Assembly (NCBI GenBank): GCA_030446525.1
Contig: JAUJNC010000138.1
Coordinates: 1-10,849 of the forward strand
Direction: 5' to 3'
DNA length: 10,849 nucleotides
From: Armatimonadaceae bacterium
GTDB taxonomy: Bacteria > Armatimonadota > Armatimonadia > Armatimonadales > Armatimonadaceae
The notes beneath the pieces are model-generated. The model was given only the letters and a program-made list of their open reading frames with translations, had not been told where the DNA came from and ran no database searches. The position numbers and the translations under genes were made by a program. This document shows, piece after piece, positions 1-5,755 of the stretch (position 1 is its first letter; every line of letters begins with the position of its first letter).

Positions 1-72
1 TCCCGCCAACTGGCCCCGCGGCAGTAAGCCCTTTCCATTAGTCGCAAAAAACCCTCGTTTTTGAAACAGAAC

Positions 73-115
73 AAAAGGAGTTCACATGGGCAAAAAGCGC
101 GGGGCGCCACTCCTC
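73..115 (+). other. Strong ribosome binding site opening a doubtful ORF
   Basis: An AAAAGGAG sequence at 73-80 sits five bases before an ATG at 86. The reading frame begins MGKKRGAPLL and stays open to 349, but after about ten residues it runs through a hairpin (124-178) and then over a better-looking minus-strand frame, so the later part does not look like a real protein. The site may be the surviving start of a gene whose body was lost or replaced. The 60 bases before it are AT-rich, unlike the sequence that follows. No function can be assigned. Confidence 0.25.
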
Positions 116-123
116 AACAGCAC

Positions 124-178
124 TGAGGAACACGGGCCGGCTCCCTTGGCTACGGAAGAGCCGGCCGTTGTTCCTTCA
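124..178 (-). terminator. Long hairpin downstream of the minus-strand gene remnant
   Basis: GGCCGGCTC (135-143) and GAGCCGGCC (158-166) form a perfect 9-bp stem. Flanking TGAGGAACA and TGTTCCTTCA extend it to roughly 20 bp with small bulges. It lies just past the stop codon (199-201) of the minus-strand remnant, where a transcription terminator is expected. No T-run follows on either strand, so termination is inferred from position and stem strength only. Confidence 0.4.
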
Positions 179-198
179 CTGCCTTTGGCCCCGCCGCA

Positions 199-435
199 CT
201 ACGGCAGGGCGGTCTCGGTGCCGTTCTGCTCGGCAGGCCAGGCAGCAGCCGACGGCGGCTGTGCCTGCTTGTGTCGGAACAGCAGCTCCCCTTGGGGCTG
301 CACGTCCAAAACGATGTCACCGCTGAGCACTCCCGAAAGCAGCGCCTGATCGAGGGCGTGGCGCAGACGGCGCTGCTCCAACTCCTTCTGCCTTTCCTGC
401 TTTCCTGCCGCTGCTGCTTCTGGCGCGTGGCCGCC
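199..435 (-). pseudogene. C-terminal remnant of a minus-strand gene, 5' part lost at an IS remnant
   Basis: Reading leftward from about 435 to a TAG at 199-201, this frame has strongly G/C-biased third codon positions and a charged helical start (around KQERQKELEQRRLRHAL), followed by LLSGVLSGDIVLDVQPQGEL and a short low-complexity tail. About 79 residues remain. The frame continues to 627 on paper, but from about 436 it is antisense to recognisable transposase, so the real gene appears cut there. The pattern 'L-SG-L-GD-VLDV-GEL-FR' recalls the C-terminal end of ClpB/ClpC-type ATPases. That is a weak resemblance, not an identification. The long hairpin just beyond the stop fits a natural gene end. 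Confidence 0.35.
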
Positions 436-791
436 GCCCCGCTTGTTGTGCGTTCTGCAGGCATCCAAGACCGTGACGGAGCCAAACTGGTGCTCGATGC
501 CTGCAAAGAGCGCTACCCGCGCCTGGAGCATATCTGGGCCGATGGCAGTTATCGCGCTCAGTTGGTGGAGCGGGTCAAGGACGAGCACGGTTGGACGCTT
601 CAGATCGTGGAGAAGTTGCCCGGCCAAAAGGCTTCCAGGTGCTGCCCCGCCGCTGGGTTGTGGAGCGCACCTTCGCCTGGCTGGGACGTTACCGCCGATT
701 GGCCAAAGACTACGACCTACTGCCGGCGACCAGTCAAGCCTGGATCTACCTGGCGATGACCCACATCATGCTCAAACGCTTGGCTGCTTGA
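436..791 (+). pseudogene. IS5-family transposase, 3' half, N-terminally truncated and frameshifted
   Basis: The first segment reads [19 protein letters not shown] and then IWADGSY, the region of IS5-family transposases holding the second catalytic aspartate (codon 541-543). The second segment, one frame back, reads [20 protein letters not shown] and ends TGA at 789-791; it holds the third catalytic residue, the glutamate of VVERTFAW (codon 663-665). The frame changes near 610-625 and would be restored by adding one base, so a one-base deletion is the simplest cause. The N-terminal helix-turn-helix and the first catalytic aspartate are missing. A programmed -1 shift is possible (CAAAAGG lies at the switch), but with the N-terminus gone the gene is dead in any case. 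Confidence 0.85.
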
Positions 792-812
792 GACTTTTTC
801 TAAACGCTCTCA
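789..812 (+). repeat. Right terminal inverted repeat of the IS5-type element
   Basis: TGAGACTTTTTCTAAACG begins at the transposase stop codon and runs on to CTCTCA at 812. IS5-family elements commonly place the terminal repeat directly after or overlapping the transposase stop, with this kind of GAGAC-T-run sequence. No matching left repeat is found upstream, consistent with deletion of the left half of the element. Confidence 0.6.
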
Positions 813-824
813 GGCCGCCCGGCC

Positions 825-843
825 CTTGGGGCGTCACCCCAAG
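825..843. terminator. Perfect 7-bp hairpin after the IS remnant
   Basis: CTTGGGG (825-831), loop CGTCA, CCCCAAG (837-843), followed by TCTGTTA. It could end transcription entering from the IS side and insulate the partition operon. There is no long T-run, so the role is uncertain. Confidence 0.4.
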
Positions 844-846
844 TCT

Positions 847-892
847 GTTACAAGGGTAACACATAGGCCACTGCAGCCGTTATCTTTTAACG
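847..892. promoter_or_regulatory. Two palindromes just upstream of the parA promoter, candidate operators
   Basis: GTTACAAGGGTAAC (847-860) is a near-perfect palindrome with 5-bp arms. CGTTATCTTTTAACG (878-892) has arms CGTTA and TAACG around a 5-base centre. Both share the GTTA...TAAC arm pattern and end ten bases before the -35 box. Partition operons are usually autoregulated, and ParA here carries its own DNA-binding domain, so these are plausible binding sites. That assignment is inference. Confidence 0.4.
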
Positions 893-901
893 CGCCAGCG
901 C

Positions 902-931
902 TTGACAAAGGTGCTTTCTACTTGGTACAAT
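902..931 (+). promoter_or_regulatory. Promoter of the parAB operon
   Basis: A consensus TTGACA (902-907) and TACAAT (926-931) are separated by 18 bases. A transcript starting near 938 would have a leader of about 40 bases before the parA ATG at 977. An 18-base spacer is slightly long, in the direction seen for MerR-type regulated promoters, which typically have 19-20. Confidence 0.8.
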
Positions 932-976
932 CCGCAGATAGAAACGAGGCACCCGTTGAGCACGGAACGGGACACA

Positions 977-2029
977 ATGGTTCAGGGATTTACACCTGAA
1001 GAGGCAGCAAGCCGTCTTGGGGTAACCACAAAGACGCTTCGGAACTGGGAAGCGTGGGGCTGGATTGCCCCCGCCGACCGGACTGGTGGTGGACGGCGCC
1101 GCTACTCCGAGGATGCTTTGCGACTGATTGAAACCTTGGGCGTGACGGAACGAGCACGGAAGGCGAGGATGGCAGGACGCCAACAACGGGAGGATGGAAA
1201 GAAGGCGGCGGTCATCGCGGTTGTCAACCACAAAGGCGGCTCCGCGAAGACAACGTCCGTCATCAATCTCGCAGGCGCCTTTACCGTCGAATTTGACAAG
1301 CATGTGCTGGTAGTGGACATCGATAGTCAGGCCAACTGTACGATTGGACTTGGGTTCAGTCCCTACCAACTAACGGCAAAGAAGCAGATCTTCATCTCGG
1401 ATGTTCTGCTGCCCGCCGGGGGCGCGCAGGGCAGCAGCGGCGCCTATCAAGCTCTCGCTAGTGTGCGCGATGCTATCTTGCCGACAGTCATTCCCGGGCT
1501 AGACCTAGTTCCCTCCTCTCTACAGCTTTCAGATGTCGAGTTCCCGCTTATCAACCTCATGGCACGCGAGACGATGCTGTCACGCTCGCTCTTACCCGTC
1601 CGCAGCGATTATGATTTGATTCTTATAGATTGCCCGCCTAGCCTCGGCATATTCACTGCGAACGCTCTCTGGGCCGCTGACTACGTGCTCGTTCCCGTGG
1701 AGGCCGCGAACTACGCCGTCGCGGGCTTGACCGCCATTGTGAATGTGGTCAAGGTTGTCCGCGACTTGGGGCGAGACGTCAACATCCTGGGCGTGTTCAA
1801 CACGCGCGTGCCCGCGCCACTCACCAATACGGCGCGCGAGGCCATGGAAAACACGCGCCGCATCTTCGCCAGCTCCTACATTGATGTGCCGATCACGAAT
1901 GCCGTCGCCTCAGAGAAGGCGGTGGACGAGGGCCAACCGCTCATCGTGAGCGCCCCGAAGCACAAAGTCGCCATGGCCTACCGCGATCTCGCACAGGAGG
2001 TACTCCGCCGTGCCGGACTCTGCGGATAG
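977..2029 (+). CDS. parA: ParA partition ATPase with N-terminal MerR-like HTH
   Basis: This 350-aa protein is a ParA-type ATPase that positions plasmid copies with ParB and the parS site. Residues 4-52 form a MerR-like winged helix (ASRLGVTTKTLRNWEAWGWI, then GGGRRRYS), as in regulators that bind promoter DNA. A charged linker follows, then the ATPase domain: deviant Walker A KGGSAKTT (86-93, signature lysine K86), Walker A' VVDIDSQAN (112-120) and Walker B LILIDCPPSLG (214-224). The ATG at 977 is chosen because GGAACGGGA lies just before it and the HTH starts immediately after; the frame is open upstream but runs into the promoter. It overlaps parB by 20 bases. The HTH suggests it represses or controls its own promoter, as large type Ia ParA proteins do with a different domain. 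The ParA assignment is firm; the regulatory role is inferred. Confidence 0.95.
   Translation: MVQGFTPEEAASRLGVTTKTLRNWEAWGWIAPADRTGGGRRRYSEDALRLIETLGVTERARKARMAGRQQREDGKKAAVIAVVNHKGGSAKTTSVINLAGAFTVEFDKHVLVVDIDSQANCTIGLGFSPYQLTAKKQIFISDVLLPAGGAQGSSGAYQALASVRDAILPTVIPGLDLVPSSLQLSDVEFPLINLMARETMLSRSLLPVRSDYDLILIDCPPSLGIFTANALWAADYVLVPVEAANYAVAGLTAIVNVVKVVRDLGRDVNILGVFNTRVPAPLTNTAREAMENTRRIFASSYIDVPITNAVASEKAVDEGQPLIVSAPKHKVAMAYRDLAQEVLRRAGLCG
1995..2001 (+). promoter_or_regulatory. Ribosome binding site of parB inside parA
   Basis: AGGAGGT lies eight bases before the GTG at 2010, within the last codons of parA. It decides the parB start and implies translational coupling between the two genes. 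Confidence 0.75.
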
Positions 2030-3050
2030 AGCGCCCGCCGCGCGCGGCAGGCGGGCTCGCCCCGCCCAGAAGGAAGCATCGAACGTGATGGCGACCATCG
2101 TCGCCCAGGGCCAGGAGAACGTCGCCCGTTTGGAGGAGAGTTTCAATGGGCCGGTGACTGAGCTCGCAACGGATTACTTGCGGCCTAACGCGGCCAACCC
2201 GCGCCGGCGCATCAGTGCTGCCTCTGTGGAGGAGATGATGAACGGCATCCGCCAGGTCGGCGGGGAGATCCTCCAGCCCCTTCTGGTGCGGCCGATCTCC
2301 CCCGAGGCGGATGGGAGCCGCTACGAGGTGGTGTGCGGTAACCGCCGGCTGATGGCGGCGCGGAACCTAGGGATGCCGAAGGTACCGGTGCGCGTGCGGG
2401 AAATGGACGATGAGCAGGCGATGCGCTTCGCTCTCTGGGAAAACCTAGCGCGCGAGGACCTGGATGCGATGGATCTCGCTGAGAGCATCAACGGTCTGCG
2501 CATGATCGAGCGGCTGTCCTGGGATGAGATCAGCGACCGGTTCGGGTTCTCCCGTCAGTGGGCCTGGAAGCAGCAAAAACTCGCCGAGCTGCCGGAGTTG
2601 GTCAAAGATATGGTGCGCGAGGGAAAGCTGTCACCTTCCAAAGCGATGCTCCTGTCCCAGATCACCACCGGCGTGGAGGATGTAATCGCCATGGCGAGCC
2701 AGGCCGTAACACGCGGCCTTTCGCATCGTGCGCTCCAGGATGAGGTAGCTACCCTGCGTAAACACGTGTTAACATCATCGGACGTCCCGGCCACACCTGA
2801 AGGGTCTCGTAAACACGTGTTAACATGGGTAGCGCCCGCAGGCATCCCACGGCGGGGCCATACTCGTCTCATAAGAGCAACGGAGGAACTGTTGGACACG
2901 CTGAACGCTGGCGGGCTTGACCCCGAGTACGCGCGCTCGATGCGCCACATCGCCCAACGCATCCTGGAGATAGCTGACACGGGCGAAGCAGAGAAAGAAC
3001 CACCCGATGGCACGAGACGGAACAACGCGAAGATACTCCCCGCAACGTGA
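2010..3050 (+). CDS. parB: ParB centromere-binding partition protein
   Basis: This 346-aa ParB binds parS and, in this family, forms a CTP-dependent clamp that spreads on DNA and activates ParA. After a basic, probably disordered N-terminus, residues 55-90 hold the first ParB box (RPNAANPRRR). Residues 107-120 hold the CTP-binding box with GNRRLMAA, a variant of the usual GERRxRA. The central helix-turn-helix region spans about 165-215 (LSWDEISDRFGFSRQ). A short C-terminal helical segment (about 285-335) is the likely dimerisation part. Between them, RKHVLT occurs twice (250-255, 267-272), encoded by two identical palindromes that may be parS. The GTG start at 2010 follows a good ribosome binding site; an ATG at 2088 is a weaker alternative. 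The gene ends inside a terminator. Confidence 0.93.
   Translation: MPDSADRAPAARGRRARPAQKEASNVMATIVAQGQENVARLEESFNGPVTELATDYLRPNAANPRRRISAASVEEMMNGIRQVGGEILQPLLVRPISPEADGSRYEVVCGNRRLMAARNLGMPKVPVRVREMDDEQAMRFALWENLAREDLDAMDLAESINGLRMIERLSWDEISDRFGFSRQWAWKQQKLAELPELVKDMVREGKLSPSKAMLLSQITTGVEDVIAMASQAVTRGLSHRALQDEVATLRKHVLTSSDVPATPEGSRKHVLTWVAPAGIPRRGHTRLIRATEELLDTLNAGGLDPEYARSMRHIAQRILEIADTGEAEKEPPDGTRRNNAKILPAT
2757..2775. repeat. Candidate parS site, copy 1
   Basis: CGTAAACACGTGTTAACAT. Positions 2758-2773 form a 16-bp palindrome with one mismatched pair around CACGTG, the same core as the classical parS consensus TGTTTCACGTGAAACA. It lies inside parB and encodes RKHVLT. An identical copy starts 51 bp further on. 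Confidence 0.6.
2808..2826. repeat. Candidate parS site, copy 2
   Basis: The same 19 bases as the copy at 2757-2775, while the 32 bases between them show no repeat. Identity extends over the palindrome and little further, which points to selection on the DNA site rather than a simple tandem duplication. A 51-bp spacing is close to five helical turns, placing both sites on the same face of the DNA. Confidence 0.6.
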
Positions 3051-3077
3051 AGGCAATTGCGGGGAGTTCGCATTTTC
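3027..3077 (+). terminator. Rho-independent terminator of the parAB operon
   Basis: ACTCCCCGCAA (3035-3045) pairs with TTGCGGGGAGT (3057-3067), a perfect 11-bp stem. It is extended by GCGAA (3027-3031) and TTCGC (3067-3071) and followed by ATTTTCT. The stem overlaps the last codons of parB. Confidence 0.8.
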
Positions 3078-3199
3078 TGGGGTGGTGTAATTTGTGGAAT
3101 CAGAGGCAATACTTTTCTAAACCGTCCCATTCGTGCCGGAACGTACAGGCAAATAGCGCATTTAACAACTGCCACGGCGCTAAAGAGGAGCACACCGCG

Positions 3200-3349
3200 A
3201 TGCAGGTGAGACAGCCGACCACTTTCCGGTGCATAACCGGAAAACCTACAATGCGATCGGACACCTTAACAAGGGCTACTTGGGGGATCGGAGAAAGGGT
3301 ACCCTCGCCCAAACCCCAGAGCGGGAGAGATGCCGGCCATGACAGATGA
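3200..3349 (+). CDS. Putative leader peptide overlapping the rep gene
   Basis: An ATG at 3200 sits nine bases after AAAGAGGAG and opens a 49-codon frame (MQVRQPTTFRCITGK...) ending at TGA 3347-3349. That stop is 11 bases inside the following rep gene, one frame off. The peptide has no recognisable domain and is basic. A hairpin (3223-3243) falls in its first half. Short overlapping leaders with hairpins are a known way to couple plasmid initiator translation to copy control (IncFII-type tap-repA logic). Whether that happens here is inference. The 122 bases between the parB terminator and this ORF hold no convincing promoter; the best match, TTGTGG at 3092 with TCTAAA 18 bases later, is weak. 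Confidence 0.4.
   Translation: MQVRQPTTFRCITGKPTMRSDTLTRATWGIGERVPSPKPQSGRDAGHDR
3223..3243 (+). promoter_or_regulatory. Hairpin in the rep leader
   Basis: TTTCCGGT (3223-3230), loop GCATA, ACCGGAAA (3236-3243): a perfect 8-bp stem with a 5-base loop, too weak in T-run to be a terminator. It lies between the leader start and the rep start and could act in translational coupling or as an antisense-RNA target. Confidence 0.4.
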
Positions 3350-4406
3350 GGAGAGTGAGCGGATGATCTGCGCGGAGGCGGCGCTCGATGAATTGGGCGG
3401 CAGCCGTATCGTCGCGTATCAAGTTGTGCTGGCGCACGCCGTCGGTAGTGCCACGGCAGGCCTGCTCCTGTCACAGCTCTGGTACTGGTCCAAGCATCTG
3501 CCCGATCAGCGCGGTGGCTGGTTCTTCAAAACCATGGACGACATCGAGGCGGAGACCGCGCTGACGCGCTCCGAGCAGATGACAGCCCGCAAAAAGCTAG
3601 TCGAGCTGGGGGTGCTTCAGGAAGAGCGACGTGGGCTACCTGCGCGCATGTGGTTTCGCATCGACGTAGCTGCCATCGCACGGCTACTCACCGATAGCGA
3701 AAACAAGATTGCAGGAAATCGAAAACTGGATGTAGGAAAATCGAAAACTGGTGTTCGAAATCCTGCAAACCAGTCCACGGAGAACCTGCAATCTGTTGTT
3801 CGAAATCCTGCAGACAGGTTTGCTGAAAACCTGCAAACTATATCAGAGAATACAGCAGAGACTACGCATGACATTACAGCAGCAAAAGGTGCACGTGTGG
3901 AAACCCCCTCGACTTCGCCTCCCAATGACCTTGCTGCTGCTGCTCTGATCGCTTCGCTCGTGGGGGAAGGGGTCAACCGCGCCGACGCCGCGCGCCTGGC
4001 CCAAGAGGCGCCCGACGAGTGCCGTCGCCAACTCCAATACCTCCCGTTCGTCGCCGCGTTCAAGAGCGGCAAAGGGGCCTACCTGCGCAGCGCCATCGAG
4101 CAGGGCTTCGGACCGCCCAAGGGCTACGCCCAGGCACAAGAGCGCCAAGCGCAGGCGGCCGAACGCGCCCGGGCGGCTCAAGCCCAGCGAGCTGCGCGCC
4201 GGCAGCAGGAGGAACGCCAGGTTGCCCTTCTGGCCGCCCGTGCCCGGCTGGAGCAGGACCCGAACCTCTGGGCGCGCATCCAGGCCGAGGCCGAAGCCGA
4301 GCTGCCGGCGCTCTTGCGCGGCAAGCCCGGCCACGTGGCCTACAAGCCGGCGCTGGAAGCGCGCATCAACGAGATCGTGGCCGCCCGGGCGGCGGCAGGG
4401 GCCTGA
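3339..4406 (+). CDS. Winged-helix replication-initiator-like protein
   Basis: A 355-aa protein probably responsible for starting plasmid replication. Residues 27-110 match the winged-helix pattern of plasmid and phage replication proteins: AHAVGSATAGLLLSQLWYW, then GGWFFKTMDDIEAETALTRS, then ARKKLVELGVLQEER...PARMWFRIDV. Residues 120-180 are a variable, AT-rich-encoded linker with a tandem 15-aa repeat (139-168). Residues 200-263 form a second conserved block (VNRADAARLAQE...LQYLPFVAAF...GAYLRSAIEQGFGPPKGY). The tail (264-355) is a charged Ala/Arg/Glu-rich helix. The ATG at 3339 is preferred over 3330 because GCGGGAGAG at 3321-3329 is well spaced only for the later one. RepA_N initiators of Firmicute plasmids have a similar N-terminal winged helix and an internal origin, and this gene may follow that plan, though it is not clearly a member. 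A generic DNA-binding regulator is the main alternative. Confidence 0.65.
   Translation: MTDEESERMICAEAALDELGGSRIVAYQVVLAHAVGSATAGLLLSQLWYWSKHLPDQRGGWFFKTMDDIEAETALTRSEQMTARKKLVELGVLQEERRGLPARMWFRIDVAAIARLLTDSENKIAGNRKLDVGKSKTGVRNPANQSTENLQSVVRNPADRFAENLQTISENTAETTHDITAAKGARVETPSTSPPNDLAAAALIASLVGEGVNRADAARLAQEAPDECRRQLQYLPFVAAFKSGKGAYLRSAIEQGFGPPKGYAQAQERQAQAAERARAAQAQRAARRQQEERQVALLAARARLEQDPNLWARIQAEAEAELPALLRGKPGHVAYKPALEARINEIVAARAAAGA
3709..3842. repeat. AT-rich repeat block inside the rep gene, candidate origin
   Basis: Two direct copies of (TGCAGG/TGTAGG)A(A)AATCGAAAACTGG lie at 3710-3729 and 3731-3751. They are followed by two tandem 45-bp imperfect units at 3753-3797 and 3798-3842, each starting GTTCGAAATCCTGCA and containing AACCTGCAA near the end. 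The second type is roughly the inverted form of the first (TGCAGGA..TCGAA). The block is clearly poorer in GC than the coding sequence on both sides. Iterated sites plus low GC inside an initiator gene fit an embedded plasmid origin. The alternative is a mere linker duplication in the protein. Confidence 0.5.
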
Positions 4407-4407
4407 G

Positions 4408-4965
4408 ATGACGCCCGAAGCAACCCCGTCCAGGAACGCGTGCCGCTGCGGCAGGCAAGCCGCCTGGACGTTGGCCATCGCCGACACGGGCGCGGACGAC
4501 TTCCGCATCCGCCCCGACCTGTGCCAGGAGTGCTACCGCAAGCTCCCGCCCGAGCAGGCCGCCGGCTGGCGCTCTTCGCTCTCGGGGATGCTGCGCACGC
4601 TCTGGGGGCAGGGGATGCGCCTGCTTGAGGCCGCGCCGAGCCGCGGCCTCAAGCAGTACGTGCTGGTCGTGGAAGGCCGCTTGGTGTGGGTGGGCGTTCC
4701 CGTGGGCCCCGAGGGCTCGCCGGAGAACACGACCGGTGAACTGACGGAGGACATGGTGCAGGCGGTGATCGCCACCACTCAGCACCGGATCGCCTCCCAG
4801 CGCGAGCGCGCCCAGCCGGGCCCGGTCGGCGCCGTGGTTCAGGTGGCGCAGGTGAGCGCGCCGTTCATCTCCCGGGTGCTGACGGACGGGGAAGCCAGGA
4901 AGGTGCTCCCTCCCGAGCAGTACGAGGCGTTGCTGGGGCAGATACGCCGGCAAGAAAGGCGCTAA
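4408..4965 (+). CDS. Hypothetical protein with putative N-terminal zinc-binding cysteines
   Basis: A 185-aa protein of no family I recognise. The ATG at 4408 lies one base after the rep stop, so it is almost certainly co-translated with rep. Residues 12-42 carry CRCG and then CQECYRKL, a spacing compatible with a small zinc finger. A helical segment follows (WRSSLSGMLRTLWGQGMRLLE). The middle has beta-like hydrophobic stretches (KQYVLVVEGRLVWVGVPVG), then an acidic helix. The C-terminus is DGEARKVLPPEQYEALLGQI with a basic end. There is no signal peptide or membrane segment. Its position suggests a replication-linked or copy-control role, but nothing in the sequence proves this. Confidence 0.7.
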   Translation: MTPEATPSRNACRCGRQAAWTLAIADTGADDFRIRPDLCQECYRKLPPEQAAGWRSSLSGMLRTLWGQGMRLLEAAPSRGLKQYVLVVEGRLVWVGVPVGPEGSPENTTGELTEDMVQAVIATTQHRIASQRERAQPGPVGAVVQVAQVSAPFISRVLTDGEARKVLPPEQYEALLGQIRRQERR

Positions 4966-4998
4966 TGCTGCGGATCAGCGCCCCGGCGCCAGGCGCCT

Positions 4999-5352
4999 GT
5001 GGGTTCAGGGAGCGGCGCGTCGACTCGGCGAGGACGAGCAGGGGCCAAGGACAGCGTGCGCGGTGAGCGCCGGGAAGGCGAGACGGCCCGCCAATGGTTC
5101 GAGCGGCAGCCCTACGACACCAAGATCCGCCTGTCGGCGCGCGAGCAGGGGGAGGCGCTTCCCGCGGAGCTGGTCGAGCAGCTCAAGCGCCGGGCGCAGT
5201 CAGCGGAGGCGCTCGCCGCAGAGCTCAGACGGCGGGCCGAAACGGCGGAAGCGCAGATCGGGGAGCTGCGGCGGCGGGTAGCCGAGCGGGAGGCAGAAAT
5301 CCAGCGGCTCCGGGACCAGCTCGCCCGGCCCTGGTGGAAGCGGCGCGGGTGA
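4999..5352 (+). CDS. Small coiled-coil protein
   Basis: The longest reading starts at GTG 4999 and gives 117 aa. A GTG at 5056 (98 aa) is an alternative, with AAGGA just ahead of it, and the first 20 residues of the long form (Gly/Ser/Arg-rich) look non-native. The core has a conserved-looking patch, WFERQPYDTKIRLSAREQG, followed by a long heptad-rich helix (about residues 60-108) with regular leucines and alternating Arg/Glu. It ends in LARPWWKRRG. A helix closed by a 'RPWW(K/R)R' tail is often seen at the C-terminus of plasmid and phage DNA-binding proteins. A recognisable DNA-binding domain is absent, so it may be a partner protein. It ends just before a hairpin facing the next, convergent gene. 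Confidence 0.6.
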   Translation: MGSGSGASTRRGRAGAKDSVRGERREGETARQWFERQPYDTKIRLSAREQGEALPAELVEQLKRRAQSAEALAAELRRRAETAEAQIGELRRRVAEREAEIQRLRDQLARPWWKRRG

Positions 5353-5360
5353 GCGCTCGC

Positions 5361-5386
5361 CCTGCCGGTACGTCACGTCCGGCAGG
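5361..5386. terminator. Hairpin between convergent genes
   Basis: CCTGCCGG (5361-5368) and CCGGCAGG (5379-5386) form a perfect 8-bp stem with a 10-base loop. It sits between a plus-strand gene ending at 5352 and a minus-strand gene ending at 5402, so it may end transcription from both sides. No T-run is present. Confidence 0.5.
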
Positions 5387-5401
5387 TTACGGGGTGTTCC
5401 G

Positions 5402-5713
5402 TTAGCCCAAGAGGACGCGCGCCAGGTCCTTCCTGATAGCCTGGGCGCTCCAGCGCTGCTCGGTGTGCATCTGCCAGGCCCAGTCGAGATCCTCCTGGAC
5501 GCTCTCCTCCCCGAGTGCCTCGATCAGGAACCGTGAGAGCTCCTCGCGGGTGAGCGGCACGTACGGCGCCGGTACCTCGGTGATGTTATAGCTGGTCTGG
5601 CCGCAATGCGGGCAGCGGCAGACGCCGCAATCCAGGAGTGCGGGGTGGACAACGTTGCCGTAGTCGAAGCCGCAGTGCTCGCAGCACGCCCGGAAGGTTC
5701 CAAAGTAGTTCAT
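5402..5713 (-). CDS. Small zinc-ribbon-like hypothetical protein
   Basis: A 103-aa protein. The first 40 residues hold CEHCG (11-15) and CGVCRCPHCG (29-38), two cysteine pairs suited to binding one zinc ion, as in zinc-ribbon domains. The rest (about 50-103) is helical and acidic: PLTREELSRFLIEALGEES, then DLDWAWQMHTEQRWSAQAI and a final KDLARVLLG. The ATG at 5713 has no ribosome binding site; the leader is C-rich (CTAACCCCGCACC then ATG). It is the last of four small genes read from the promoter at 6482-6511, 42 bases beyond the 92-aa gene. I do not recognise the family; a nucleic-acid-binding role is only suggested by the cysteines. Confidence 0.75.
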   Translation of the reverse strand: MNYFGTFRACCEHCGFDYGNVVHPALLDCGVCRCPHCGQTSYNITEVPAPYVPLTREELSRFLIEALGEESVQEDLDWAWQMHTEQRWSAQAIRKDLARVLLG

Positions 5714-5755
5714 GGTGCGGGGTTAGGGGTAGGTCAGAGTGGAGGGGCCGCAGGC

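Noticed and set aside
150..627. Long overlapping minus-strand frames across the IS remnant as intact genes
   Set aside because: From about 436 rightward they are antisense to recognisable IS5 transposase, and one of the frames is plainly low-complexity. Only the 199-435 part of one frame keeps coding character.
611..630. Programmed -1 frameshift in the transposase
   Set aside because: CAAAAGG lies at the switch point, but it is not a good slippery heptamer and the gene lacks its N-terminus. Decay is simpler.
3297..3304. GGGTACCC palindrome before rep as an operator
   Set aside because: Eight bases with no second copy nearby; expected by chance in GC-rich DNA.
3843..4508. Minus-strand frame opposite the rep tail as a gene
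   Set aside because: It mirrors the Ala/Arg-rich plus-strand helix, has no ribosome binding site, and overlaps genes with clear protein-family signals.
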